A stretch of 64,000 nt of DNA from Winogradskyella sp. (GCA_028383925.1 JAOEWO010000008.1:26674-90673), one strand, 5' to 3'. Positions 10,529-21,089 are shown, counted from the first letter of the stretch. The notes: generated from the letters alone by a model not told the origin. Numbers and translations: made by a program.

Positions 10529-11974
10529 TTAAAACTGAAAATAAATAAATTGTTGTTGTGTTTCGTAAAAGTAAAATATGGCAAAAATTAAACTGTAATA
10601 AAATATATAACGGTTGTGTTTTTTCCAATTTAACCCTAATTTTTCTAATGCATGATTATCGTTTCTAGCATTCCATTCTGTTAGTATTAAAAAAGAAATG
10701 ACAATAAGTACTAGTAATGCTTTGTTTTTATCACCCAAACGTGGTAACTCAAATAAAGATTCAGAAAAGATAGATGTTATATAATTAAACGCAGAATTTA
10801 GGTCATTAGCTCTAAAAAATAACCAAGCAAATGTGGTAAGAAAAAACGTTGTTAAAATAGAAGCTAAAGTCTTAAATTGTGGAATTGCAGTTTTACTCGT
10901 TGGGGTGTTTTTATACTTTTGGTTGGTATTGGTTAGCCATAAGGTTATAAATAGAAATGCGTGTATTATACCCCAAAAAATAAAAGTCCAATTGGCACCA
11001 TGCCACAAGGCACTTATAATAAAAACTATAACTATATTTCTAATAGTTTTAGATTTAGAACCTTTAGAACCACCTAGAGGTATGTATAAATAATCTCTAA
11101 ACCAATTGGTTAAAGAGATATGCCATCTGCCCCAAAACTCTGCTATATTTCTAGAAAAATAGGGGTAATTAAAATTCCGTTTTAAATTAAAACCAAATAA
11201 TCTAGAGGTCCCTATAGCAATATCTGTATAACCAGAAAAGTCGCAATAAATTTGAAAACTAAATAAAAAAGCACCCAATAATAATGCACTACCGTTATAA
11301 GCATCTGGATTAGCAAAAAAAGCATCGACAAAAATGGCACAATTATCTGCAATTACCATTTTTTTAAAGAGTCCCCAAAGTATCTGTCGCAAGCCATCTT
11401 TAACTTTTATAATCTCAAAATTTCGCTTTTTTAAAAATTGAGGTAAAAAATTAGAAGCCCTTTCTATTGGCCCAGCTACCAATTGCGGAAAAAAGCAAAT
11501 AAATGATGCAAATGCAATAAAATGGGTTGTGGGTTTTATTTTCTCTCTATAGACATCTATAGTATAACTCATAGTTTGAAACGTATAAAAGCTTATACCA
11601 ATAGGCAAAATTATATTAAGATAATTAAGATCTAACGGTTTACCAAAAAGTAGAAAGGCATCGTTAAAATTCTCGATAAAGAAATTATAATACTTAAAAA
11701 AACCAAGAATACCCAAATTAAGCAAAATACTTAACCCTAATAAAATAGCTTTAAACTTTTGTTGTTGTTGCTTTACAATAGCCAAACCAATACTGTAATC
11801 TATTAGAGTACTGGTAATTATAAGGCTTAAAAAACGCCAGTCCCACCAGGCATAAAATACATAGCTAGCACAAATTAATAAGACATTCTGAAATTTTAAT
11901 GTCTTAAATACAAACCAGTATAGTATAAATACAAGGGGAAGAAAAATTGCAAAATCTATAGAATTAAATAGCAT
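10529..11974 (-). CDS. MBOAT-family O-acyltransferase (AlgI-like)
   Basis: 'FFPQLVAGPIERA', 'NFNYPYFSRNIAEFWGRWHISLTNWFRDYLYIPLGG', 'ALWHGANWTF'. Confidence 0.95.
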   Translation of the reverse strand: MLFNSIDFAIFLPLVFILYWFVFKTLKFQNVLLICASYVFYAWWDWRFLSLIITSTLIDYSIGLAIVKQQQQKFKAILLGLSILLNLGILGFFKYYNFFIENFNDAFLLFGKPLDLNYLNIILPIGISFYTFQTMSYTIDVYREKIKPTTHFIAFASFICFFPQLVAGPIERASNFLPQFLKKRNFEIIKVKDGLRQILWGLFKKMVIADNCAIFVDAFFANPDAYNGSALLLGAFLFSFQIYCDFSGYTDIAIGTSRLFGFNLKRNFNYPYFSRNIAEFWGRWHISLTNWFRDYLYIPLGGSKGSKSKTIRNIVIVFIISALWHGANWTFIFWGIIHAFLFITLWLTNTNQKYKNTPTSKTAIPQFKTLASILTTFFLTTFAWLFFRANDLNSAFNYITSIFSESLFELPRLGDKNKALLVLIVISFLILTEWNARNDNHALEKLGLNWKKHNRYIFYYSLIFAIFYFYETQQQFIYFQF

Positions 11975-12064
11975 TAAATCGCTTTAATAAATACAAAGTG
12001 AAATATAGAACAACTAAAGGTTATAATGAAACTTATGGCAGACAGATATTAGTTTTACTAGCTA

Positions 12065-13546
12065 TTAATCGGTAATAAATGCCTTAAAAATCGCCTTATT
12101 ATTTTTATCAATGACTTTATAAATACCCAAGGGAGCTCCTTCATTAACGGATAAGAAACTAGCATCACTTTCTATATTTTTTAATAAGGATGTATCTTCA
12201 CTTAAAGCAGAAAAAACAGTTCTAAAAAGATTAACACTCGTTTGTATATCTGCATTATACATGGCGTTATTGTCTGGCCATTTAATTGCTAAAAGCGACG
12301 AAAACATAGAAAATGTATCTGCTCTATTTTTTGGTTTTATATGCGATTGCGCAGAATAATCATAACCTACAAAACCACCATGGTCCGCAACAATAATAAT
12401 GAGTGCGTTTGCATCATTAGAGTTAATTAACGCCAACGTGTTTTTTAACCAAGAGTTGGCGTCTGCTAAACGGTCTAAATATTTTTGGCGCTCTAGTGCT
12501 GCACCTTCAGATGCAGATTGATATGTGGTAATATGACCAGGACTAATACGTTCTATAAAATAAAAGTGTTTACCACTTAAATTGGTCTTTATTTGTGATT
12601 TTAAATCTTTAAGCACATCTCTCTTAAAGTCGAAACCAGAAGACACTACAGATAAATCTGAATAATCTATAGTACTAAAATCATACCCCATTTTTGGTCT
12701 GTTGGCTAACAAATATGAATTCTCTAAAATTAAAGATGTTCTATAACCGTTATTTTTGAGAATAGATAAAACAGGATTTTCAGAAACAATAATATCTCTA
12801 GCAAACAAAAGTTCTGAACCCACATTTAGGTTACGGTTATAGTAGTGATGCTTCATAGAAAACATAGAACTATTAGAGCTTAAAGTAGAATAATAATTAC
12901 TTCTAAAATTAGGATACAACTTAAAATCATTATCTAATAGAAATGTGTTAAAGTCTGAATTGTCTTTATTGTAATTGCCTTGTCCTATTTCGGACAAACC
13001 AATATAACCGTCTGGTTGAATAACATAAATATTGGGTGTGTTTTTAAATATAACCGACTCTATATGGTCGGGTTGTTTTTGCCAATCATTACTGTAATTA
13101 AAATAAGATACAACGGTTGGCACCAAAAATAACAGACCAATACCTGCTAATAAAAACTGAAATTTAATTATTTTTTTTAGATGCTTATAAAGCAAAATAC
13201 CTAATACAACAGCCAAAATAGCGACTAAAACTAGTATTTTCTTTTTAAAACCATACACACCATAAACAAGTAAACTTAAAAAAACCGAGACGTTAAGCAC
13301 GGCTAAAATCCTATTGTAATAGTCCTTAAAAAAAGCTATTTTTTTAGTAAGTAAGGCGAAACACAAAAACATTAAAATAGGCAAAGCCACAAACAGCAAA
13401 AGCAAAAAACCAAACTGACCCCAAGATAAAAGTAACGTATGGTTAGACGTGTATAAATAAATTAAGGGATATAAACCTGCAGCTAAAGCGGCCATAAAAG
13501 CCAAACCCATTAGAGGCTTGGTATCAAATTTATGCTCTGTTTTCAA
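12065..13546 (-). CDS. membrane-anchored sulfatase/alkaline-phosphatase-superfamily protein
   Basis: N-terminal TM helices; 'NIYVIQPDGYIG', 'TLSSNSSMFSMKHHYY', 'LIIIVADHGGFVGYDY'. Confidence 0.8.
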   Translation of the reverse strand: MKTEHKFDTKPLMGLAFMAALAAGLYPLIYLYTSNHTLLLSWGQFGFLLLLFVALPILMFLCFALLTKKIAFFKDYYNRILAVLNVSVFLSLLVYGVYGFKKKILVLVAILAVVLGILLYKHLKKIIKFQFLLAGIGLLFLVPTVVSYFNYSNDWQKQPDHIESVIFKNTPNIYVIQPDGYIGLSEIGQGNYNKDNSDFNTFLLDNDFKLYPNFRSNYYSTLSSNSSMFSMKHHYYNRNLNVGSELLFARDIIVSENPVLSILKNNGYRTSLILENSYLLANRPKMGYDFSTIDYSDLSVVSSGFDFKRDVLKDLKSQIKTNLSGKHFYFIERISPGHITTYQSASEGAALERQKYLDRLADANSWLKNTLALINSNDANALIIIVADHGGFVGYDYSAQSHIKPKNRADTFSMFSSLLAIKWPDNNAMYNADIQTSVNLFRTVFSALSEDTSLLKNIESDASFLSVNEGAPLGIYKVIDKNNKAIFKAFITD

Positions 13547-14933
13547 AATTTAAGTTTTTAATTTCTAATAAATACATAGTACGCTCAGCATCTTTAATAT
13601 GAATTTTTTCTTTTATATTGAATAATTCACTGTAGGCCATTTCAAAATTTTCGATTGTATAAAAGCCAAAGTAATCTTCAAAATCTGCTTTAGATTTTAA
13701 TAAGCGTTGTACCCAAGAGTCGTTACGCTTAGGAAATTCAATAATGAGATATTTTGAAAATGAAGCGAAAAACTTAGCTGATTCTTTAAAAGGGACGTTT
13801 CCAGATAAAGACATGTGGTGTATAACCGCCAATGCCAAAGTAACATCTGGTGCATAAGCCGCTATACGCTGCAAAAAAGAAGCACGCTCGGTACTATTTA
13901 AACCTATAGCCGCAGACGGATTTAACACATCTAACACAAAAGGTAACATTTTTTGGTCTTTATTTAATTTTGTTGTTTTGTAATTAAAATCTACCGCATT
14001 ATTATCTATATCGCAAACTAAGGCTTCTTTATAGTCGTAGTTTATTTGTCTTACAAACGTACCGTCGTTACCACCAATATCTATTAAACTTGAAGGCTTA
14101 ATCTTAGAAATCCAATCATTAATAACAATATCTTTTGTCTTAAAAGCAACATCTGTGTAATTGGTTTTATTGTAATAATTACCCCATTCTGAAGCTTCTT
14201 TAAGTTCTAATTTTTTTATAAATTCATAAAGGCTCTTTACGATATTTAACTGACCTTTTTTAGATAAACTAGCCGTCTTAGTTTTACCTTCATAATCTTC
14301 GCTATGCTTGTCTTCTAATTTTGCTAAAAGGTGAATGTTAGTATACAGTAATGGACTTAACTTTGTTTTAGAAGGTAACATGGTACTTACCATTTTTACA
14401 GGCACCCCATCTATAAAATTACGCAATAATTTTAATTGGTGTGCACCATGGTAACTTGCCAAAAGTAAAGGCCCTAAAAAATGTGTTATAAATTGTTTAT
14501 ACGCACGCCATGGGGTGTTTTCTTTATAAAAATCGAAAGATAACGTATCTATAAATACCGCTTTTCCTTTGTGAAATGTAACATTAAATGCTGATGCATC
14601 TTTTAATGAAAAACCATGTTCTAAACTATATTTCTGAAGCTTTAAAGTTAATAAAGCCGCTTCTTTATACATGTTAAAACTCCACTCGTAAGGGTAAGTT
14701 ATAAAAGGAATTTGCTCTGGCTCTATAATGATTTCGTTAGCCGTTCTAGAAATTTCTTTATGGCTAATAAGCAATTTGTTTTTAATTAAATTATCGAAAA
14801 AACCAGATGTTTTTAAAGCATCGTACTGATTAAAATAAACAGGATTAATAACCCTTTTTATACTATTATTCTCAATAAAAATATAACCCGAAGGATCTCT
14901 AAACGAAGATGAATGAGCGGTTTTTAATTGCAC
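13530..14933 (-). CDS. SAM-dependent methyltransferase with N-terminal kinase-like region (NoeA-related type)
   Basis: 'SSLIDIGGNDGTFVRQ' SAM motif; N-terminal 'LKDASAFNVTFHKGKAVFIDTLSF' resembles a kinase/APH catalytic loop. Confidence 0.7.
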   Translation of the reverse strand: MQLKTAHSSSFRDPSGYIFIENNSIKRVINPVYFNQYDALKTSGFFDNLIKNKLLISHKEISRTANEIIIEPEQIPFITYPYEWSFNMYKEAALLTLKLQKYSLEHGFSLKDASAFNVTFHKGKAVFIDTLSFDFYKENTPWRAYKQFITHFLGPLLLASYHGAHQLKLLRNFIDGVPVKMVSTMLPSKTKLSPLLYTNIHLLAKLEDKHSEDYEGKTKTASLSKKGQLNIVKSLYEFIKKLELKEASEWGNYYNKTNYTDVAFKTKDIVINDWISKIKPSSLIDIGGNDGTFVRQINYDYKEALVCDIDNNAVDFNYKTTKLNKDQKMLPFVLDVLNPSAAIGLNSTERASFLQRIAAYAPDVTLALAVIHHMSLSGNVPFKESAKFFASFSKYLIIEFPKRNDSWVQRLLKSKADFEDYFGFYTIENFEMAYSELFNIKEKIHIKDAERTMYLLEIKNLNFENRA

Positions 14934-14934
14934 T

Positions 14935-15132
14935 TTAGTTTTTATTTTCTACATCAGAATCTTTAATCTCTATGTCATCAAAAACATCGTCTTTATCTTC
15001 TTTTTGTAAACCTAAAAACAATTTTATTTTATACATAACATTTTTTGAAAACAATACAACACCTGCAACAGCTGCTATTATGGCCTGGATAATCATGGCA
15101 CCTAAACCTGGATCGAAATAAAGAAAATGCAT
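14935..15132 (-). CDS. small single-TM protein ('YFDPGLGAMIIQAIIAAVAG')
   Basis: 65-aa ORF abutting the methyltransferase, hydrophobic helix then acidic tail. Confidence 0.65.
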   Translation of the reverse strand: MHFLYFDPGLGAMIIQAIIAAVAGVVLFSKNVMYKIKLFLGLQKEDKDDVFDDIEIKDSDVENKN

Positions 15133-15238
15133 TATTATTTTTTTGTAAATATATAACTTTATCAGCCTCTACTGTAAAAATGCATCACTTTTACAAAACT
15201 GTATTATTTAAATGATAAATAAACGCGTACCAGTATGT

Positions 15239-16765
15239 TTACTCTTCTAAAGTCTTAAAGACTATATTACCGTGACCATCTATAAATTCATAGATACCCG
15301 TTGGTGCACCTTTTCTAATAACAAGGTAGCTTTTATCTTCTTGCAAATTGTTTAAGTAGCTTTTATCATCTGCTAAATACGAAAACAAGACTCTAAATAA
15401 ATTTACAGAAGACTTTAAATCTTTATGAAAATCTGTATAACTATCATCTGGCCATTTTATTGCTAATACCGAAGCAAACATAGATTGAATAATTAAAGGA
15501 TCTGTTTGCTTGGTTTGGCTTTGTTTCATATAATCTAAACCGACATAACCACCATGGTCAGCTGCTAAAATTATTAACCCATTTGGATCTTCTTTTGCTA
15601 TAAATAAAATAAGTTTTTTTAGCCAACTATTAGCCAACTATTAGCCAACTATTAGCCAACTATTAGCCAATTTAAGCCGTTCTACATACAAACTCCGCTC
15701 ATTTTCTATAGACGTAGCACTATTATAATGTGTTACAATATGGCTAGGTAACATAGACTCTATAAAGAAAAAATTAGTAGTCTTTTTATTTTGTTTTATA
15801 GCTGCTTTTGTATCTGCTAATAGGTCTTTTTCTATATTAAATCCTCTTGAGATAAAAGAGACTTCATCTAACGAAATATTACAATTATCAAAATCTATAC
15901 GAGGTCTATTGGCTAATAAATAAGGGACTTGCAACGTTAAAAATGTAGTGTATTGGTTATGTTTAAGGGTTTTTAAAACGGGGTTACTACTCACAATTTC
16001 ATCTCTACTATTGTGAGACGGATTAATACCCAACGTGCTATTGCCATAGTAATGATGTTTCATATTAAACATAGAACTGTTAGAGCTAAGCGTAGACGCG
16101 TAGTTACTTCTATAATTATTATAAGAAGTAAACCCTTGTTTAGACAGAAAAGTTTCAAAACTACTATTACCGTAATTATAATTAGAGTTTTCTAATTGCG
16201 AAAAATTAGCATAACCATCTGGCTGAATAACATAAATATTTGGTGTCTTTTTAAAAGTAATCGTTTCAATGGCGTCTGGTTGTTTAGCCCATGCTTTAGA
16301 GTACATAATTTCTCTATACACATCTGGCATTAATTTGGGTAACACTAGTGCCATTAAAATTAACTGAAGTATAATAATTTTATATATGTATTTTGAAAAA
16401 ATAGACCCTAAAATTAAACCCAACATTAGAGCTATTATCATTTTTATAATATCAAAACCATATAGCGTTATTATAATAAGTAACAAAAAACAAGTACTGT
16501 TACACATTGAAAGTACGTAAGGTTTAAGCTTTACAAAGGGCTTAAAACTTCTTATAATAAATGCAGAAGAGTAATAAAATATAATTGGTAAACAGCTATA
16601 GAAAAACACAAAAAATAAAAATTGTGATTTTGAATTTATAATAGCATAATTTTTATCGTAATAGTAAAGTAGCGGATATAATCCTGAAGCCAACATAGCC
16701 CATACAGGATGTATATGGGTGTTCTTAAAAAGTTTTAAAATATAGCGCCTTCGGGTTTGTAACAT
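15239..16765 (-). pseudogene. sulfatase-like paralog of 12065..13546, interrupted by in-frame TAA TAG generated by an 11-bp tandem repeat
   Basis: ORFs 15641..16765 and 15239..15637 lie in the same frame, separated only by stop codons at 15638-15643; together they align over the length of the paralog. Confidence 0.85.
15621..15670. repeat. 11-bp tandem repeat (agccaactatt)x4 + 6 nt
   Basis: direct reading of the sequence. Confidence 0.98.
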
Positions 16766-16802
16766 TAAATTAACTAAGCTTATAAAGGCTTAAATTAACA
16801 AA

Positions 16803-17042
16803 TTAGGTTGTCTTTTTAGTTAAATAATAGATGTTTACCACAAAAATTGCCACATTAGCAATAATAATTGGCAGTCCTACACGAAGCGTAGGCATTAAAA
16901 AACCATAGGTAATAAAAAGCACGCAACCTGTCATATTAACAAGTCTTAGCTTTTTTACGTCTTTCATTGTAAATGATATTAGCACCATTAAAGATGCTAA
17001 ATAGCCAATATACTCAGTTACTGTGAGTCCAAATAATTCCAT
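16803..17042 (-). CDS. small 3-TM protein, SemiSWEET/PQ-loop-like
   Basis: 'YIGYLASLMVLISFTMKDVKKLRLVNMTGCVLFITYGFLM'. Confidence 0.55.
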   Translation of the reverse strand: MELFGLTVTEYIGYLASLMVLISFTMKDVKKLRLVNMTGCVLFITYGFLMPTLRVGLPIIIANVAIFVVNIYYLTKKTT

Positions 17043-17059
17043 ATTGTAAATTAAACAAA

Positions 17060-17092
17060 AAAGAGAAACACTTTTCAGTATTTCTCTTTTTA
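17060..17092 (-). terminator. intrinsic terminator downstream of typA
   Basis: inverted repeat aaaaagagaaa...tttctcttttt, U-tract on minus strand. Confidence 0.6.
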
Positions 17093-17155
17093 TAGGTTAT
17101 AACTAAATTAATTAGTGCTGTTCTAAAATAAATTTAGACTAACAAATTAATATTA

Positions 17156-18955
17156 TTACATATTCTTATTACGTTTACGGTCTACTTCTTTTAAGTGTAC
17201 TTTTCGTAACCTTAGAGAATTTGGAGTCACCTCAACATACTCATCTTTTTGGATATATTCTAAAGCTTCTTCTAAAGAAAACTTAATTGCTGGTACAATC
17301 TTCGCTTTATCATCTGCACCAGAGCTACGAACGTTACTTTGCTTTTTAGCTTTTGTAATATTCACAGCCATATCATCTTGACGAGAATTTTCACCAATTA
17401 CTTGGCCTTCGTATATACTTTCACCAGGCTCTACAAAAAACTTACCTCTATCTTGTAACTTATCGATTGAATAAGGAATCGCTGTACCATTTTCCATAGA
17501 GATTAAAGATCCAGAAATACGACCAGGAATTTCACCTTTAAAAGGCTGGTATTCTTTAAAACGGTGTGCCATAATTGCTTCACCAGCAGTCGCTGTTAGT
17601 AATTGGTTACGCAAACCAATAATACCACGAGAAGGAATCATAAACTCACATATCATACGCTCACCTTTAGCTTCCATACTTAATAACTCACCTTTACGTT
17701 TAGTTACAAACTCTACAGCTTTACCAGAAACAGTTTCTGGAAGATCAATAGTTAATTCTTCGATTGGCTCACATTTAGCACCATCAATTTCTTTGATGAT
17801 TACTTGTGGCTGACCAATTTGAAGCTCGTAACCTTCGCGACGCATGGTTTCGATTAATACCGACAAGTGCAATACACCACGACCAAAAACCATAAACTTA
17901 TCTGCAGTAGCAGTCTCACCTAGACGCAATGCTAAGTTCTTTTCTAGTTCTTTTTCTAAACGATCTTTAATATGACGAGATGTTACAAACTTTCCATCTT
18001 TTCCAAAGAAAGGAGAATCGTTAATGGTAAACAACATACTCATTGTAGGCTCATCAATAGCGATAGATTTTAAACCCTCAGGATTTTCTAAATCGGCAAC
18101 AGTATCACCTATCTCAAAACCTTCTACACCAACAAGGGCACAAATATCTCCGGTTTGAACGCTCTGTACTTTTTTACGGCCAAGACCTTCAAAAATAAAG
18201 ACTTCTTTAATTCTACTTTTTATTACAGACCCATCTCTTTTTACCAAAGCGATTTGTTGTCCTTCTACTATAGTTCCTCTTTGTACACGACCAATTGCAA
18301 TACGACCTGTAAAAGAAGAAAAATCTAAAGATGTAATTAACATCTGTGTAGTTCCTTCTTCAAAAACTGGGGTTGGCACGTGTTCTATTACCATGTCTAA
18401 TAATGGTTCAACATTATCAGTTTCGTTTTTCCAATCATCACTCATCCAGTTGTTCTTTGCAGAACCATAAACTGTAGGGAAATCTAATTGCCACTCTTCA
18501 GCACCAAGTTCAAACATTAAATCAAATACCTTTTCGTGCACTTCGTCTGGTGTACAGTTTTCTTTATCAACCTTATTGATAACCACACAAGGTTTTAAAC
18601 CTAAATCAATCGCCTTTTGTAATACAAAACGCGTTTGTGGCATAGGCCCTTCAAAAGCATCAACTAATAATACAACACCATCAGCCATATTTAATACCCG
18701 CTCTACTTCACCTCCAAAATCGGCGTGACCAGGTGTATCAATAATATTAATTTTAGTATCCTTGTAAACCACAGATACATTTTTAGATGTTATTGTAATA
18801 CCTCTTTCACGTTCTAAATCGTTGTTATCTAGAATTAAGTCACCTGTATTCTCGTTTTCACGGAATAACTGACAGTGGTACATGATTTTATCAACCAAAG
18901 TAGTTTTACCGTGATCGACGTGTGCAATGATTGCAATATTTTTAATATTAACCAT
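17156..18955 (-). CDS. typA: GTP-binding translation factor TypA/BipA
   Basis: 'AHVDHGKTTLVDKI', 'DTPGHADFGGEVERVL', 'NKVDKENC'; full length. Confidence 0.97.
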   Translation of the reverse strand: MVNIKNIAIIAHVDHGKTTLVDKIMYHCQLFRENENTGDLILDNNDLERERGITITSKNVSVVYKDTKINIIDTPGHADFGGEVERVLNMADGVVLLVDAFEGPMPQTRFVLQKAIDLGLKPCVVINKVDKENCTPDEVHEKVFDLMFELGAEEWQLDFPTVYGSAKNNWMSDDWKNETDNVEPLLDMVIEHVPTPVFEEGTTQMLITSLDFSSFTGRIAIGRVQRGTIVEGQQIALVKRDGSVIKSRIKEVFIFEGLGRKKVQSVQTGDICALVGVEGFEIGDTVADLENPEGLKSIAIDEPTMSMLFTINDSPFFGKDGKFVTSRHIKDRLEKELEKNLALRLGETATADKFMVFGRGVLHLSVLIETMRREGYELQIGQPQVIIKEIDGAKCEPIEELTIDLPETVSGKAVEFVTKRKGELLSMEAKGERMICEFMIPSRGIIGLRNQLLTATAGEAIMAHRFKEYQPFKGEIPGRISGSLISMENGTAIPYSIDKLQDRGKFFVEPGESIYEGQVIGENSRQDDMAVNITKAKKQSNVRSSGADDKAKIVPAIKFSLEEALEYIQKDEYVEVTPNSLRLRKVHLKEVDRKRNKNM

Positions 18956-19148
18956 AATAGATGCTGATTTTAAGCGCGCAAAGGTACATCATATTCTTTT
19001 CATTTCGTTAATTATATGTTATAATTTATTTTTGAAGTAATTTACAGTCGTAACTTACCGTTGTAATAGTAATTAACAGTAAAAGCCTACCTCAAAAAAC
19101 CAATCGCTAATTGGGCTATTTACATCTGAACCCTAAAAATCACAACAG

Positions 19149-19508
19149 ATGCATACCATTAGTAAATACACCCGTTTTGTGCCGTATCTTTATTTTTTAT
19201 CTGTAATTGTATATTGGTTTACAATTATTAATAAAAATGAAGGTATTTCTGCCTATCCTATCTTATTATTTGCAATTCCTTTTTTATGGCAGGTTATTAC
19301 ACCAAATAGAAAGCTCAATTTTTCGTTAGGTATTGTTTTTATCTGTCTTTCTTCCTATTTAACACTAGCGTATTTGTTAGACTTGTTTAATATTTTTTAT
19401 TGGTCTAATTCTTCTAAATCCTATTTGTTTTATGGTGGTATTTTAGTTGTTGCAAACTTTATAATGTCGTTATGGATTTTAAGAAATAGTATAAAACGTG
19501 TATTTTAA
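19149..19508 (+). CDS. hypothetical multi-TM membrane protein
   Basis: ORF with 3-4 hydrophobic segments. Confidence 0.5.
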   Translation: MHTISKYTRFVPYLYFLSVIVYWFTIINKNEGISAYPILLFAIPFLWQVITPNRKLNFSLGIVFICLSSYLTLAYLLDLFNIFYWSNSSKSYLFYGGILVVANFIMSLWILRNSIKRVF

Positions 19509-19580
19509 GTAAAAAAATATAGTACTAAAAGGGTAATTTACCTTGTTAAAAATCAAACTTATAATTAGGGTTTAAAATAC

Positions 19581-19588
19581 TATCTTTG
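19581..19588 (+). promoter_or_regulatory. candidate -7 element TATCTTTG upstream of kdsA
   Basis: match to Bacteroidetes TAnnTTTG consensus, 25 bp upstream of the start codon. Confidence 0.45.
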
Positions 19589-19613
19589 TGGCCTAACATT
19601 TAAGTCATAAGCT

Positions 19614-20426
19614 TTGATTACGATACCTAAATTAAAACACACAGATTCTAATAATTTCTTTTTACTATGTGGCCCTTGTGCTATTGAAGGAGAAGATATG
19701 GCATTGCGTATTGCAGAAAAAGTCATTACAATTACAGACAAACTTCATATTCCTTATGTTTTTAAAGGCAGTTTTAAAAAGGCGAATAGAAGTAGAATTG
19801 ATAGTTTTACAGGTATTGGTAATGAAAAAGCACTTAAAATTTTAAGAAAGGTTTCTGAAACTTTTGATGTACCTACGGTTACAGACATACATGAAGCGTC
19901 TGATGCTGCAATGGCTGCAGAATATGTAGATGTTTTACAGATACCTGCATTTTTAGTAAGACAAACCGATTTGGTAGTTGCAGCTGCAAAAACTGGTAAA
20001 GTGGTAAATTTAAAGAAAGGACAATTTATGAGTCCGGAAGCCATGAAACACGCTGTACAAAAAGTTAAAGATGCTGGTAACCAAAATGCTTGGATAACAG
20101 ATAGAGGTACCATGTTTGGCTACCAAGATATGATTGTAGATTTTAGAGGTATCCCAACCATGCGCCAATATGCTCCTACAGTGCTAGATGTTACACATTC
20201 GCTACAACAACCTAACCAAAGTATTGGTGTAACAGGTGGACGACCAGATATGATTGAAACTATAGCCAGAGCTGGTGTGGTAAATAATGTAGATGGCTTA
20301 TTTATTGAAACACACTTTGACCCTGCAAATGCAAAAAGTGATGGTGCAAATATGTTGCATTTAGATAATTTGGAAGGCTTACTTACGAATTTAGTGGCTA
20401 TTCGTAAAACAATAAACGTTTTATAA
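19614..20426 (+). CDS. kdsA: 3-deoxy-8-phosphooctulonate synthase (TTG start)
   Basis: 'LLCGPCAIEGEDMALRIAEKV', 'FKGSFKKANRSR', 'TDRGTMFGYQDMIVDFR'. Confidence 0.96.
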   Translation: MITIPKLKHTDSNNFFLLCGPCAIEGEDMALRIAEKVITITDKLHIPYVFKGSFKKANRSRIDSFTGIGNEKALKILRKVSETFDVPTVTDIHEASDAAMAAEYVDVLQIPAFLVRQTDLVVAAAKTGKVVNLKKGQFMSPEAMKHAVQKVKDAGNQNAWITDRGTMFGYQDMIVDFRGIPTMRQYAPTVLDVTHSLQQPNQSIGVTGGRPDMIETIARAGVVNNVDGLFIETHFDPANAKSDGANMLHLDNLEGLLTNLVAIRKTINVL

Positions 20427-20546
20427 TACCAGATTAATATCTAAACACTTATTTATCAAAAGATTAAATGTTAAATTATTTTTAATTTAAATTCTTAATT
20501 TTTAATTTTTAATTTTATAATGAATTAAAGAAAAAAGAAAGAAATC

Positions 20547-21089
20547 ATGAAAAAATATTTAAAATCTAGTTTAGTTTTAATGCTATTACTTTCTGTATCC
20601 TGCACAAGTGTCAGTAATTCTGAAGAATCATCTGCTAATAAAGCAGAAAATATACAAAATCAAATTTCGGAAGACACCTATAAGAATTGGGTAGAGGTTG
20701 GGAAAATAGAAGATGGTGTTGCGATCTTAACTGCAGATAAAAATAATCTTATTGAATCACTTAATCAAAATCTTTATGTTACTACTGGCAAGAGTACTAG
20801 AGTAAATGATGTTTCTATAGAAAGAATTGATGATTTCTTTTATCTATTATTTAGAAGTAAAAAACAAAGAGTTACATTTTATGTACAAAAAAGTAAGGAT
20901 AGTAATATTTTGAGAGCTGCAGCAACAACAGTTTGCACAACCTCAGAATGTACACAAGAACCATTAGGATGTATACCAAAGTACGATATTACTCCGGCAG
21001 GTCAAGACGGTATAGGCACGTGCACACCTTGCGCAAATGGAGGTAAGTGTACCAAAACAGTCTCTGGTAAATCCCTAATATCTAATTAA
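20547..21089 (+). CDS. putative lipoprotein with Cys-rich C-terminus
   Basis: lipobox 'MLLLSVSC'; C-terminal 'CTTSECTQEPLGC...CTPCANGGKC'. Confidence 0.6.
   Translation: MKKYLKSSLVLMLLLSVSCTSVSNSEESSANKAENIQNQISEDTYKNWVEVGKIEDGVAILTADKNNLIESLNQNLYVTTGKSTRVNDVSIERIDDFFYLLFRSKKQRVTFYVQKSKDSNILRAAATTVCTTSECTQEPLGCIPKYDITPAGQDGIGTCTPCANGGKCTKTVSGKSLISN

Noticed and set aside
15621-15670. Two independent genes 15239..15637 and 15641..16765
   Set aside because: They share one frame, are separated only by TAA TAG created by the repeat, and together match one paralog; better treated as one interrupted gene.
20465-20525. aatttttaatttttaatttt tandem in kdsA downstream region
   Set aside because: AT-rich low-complexity sequence typical of this genome; no defined structure or conserved partner seen.
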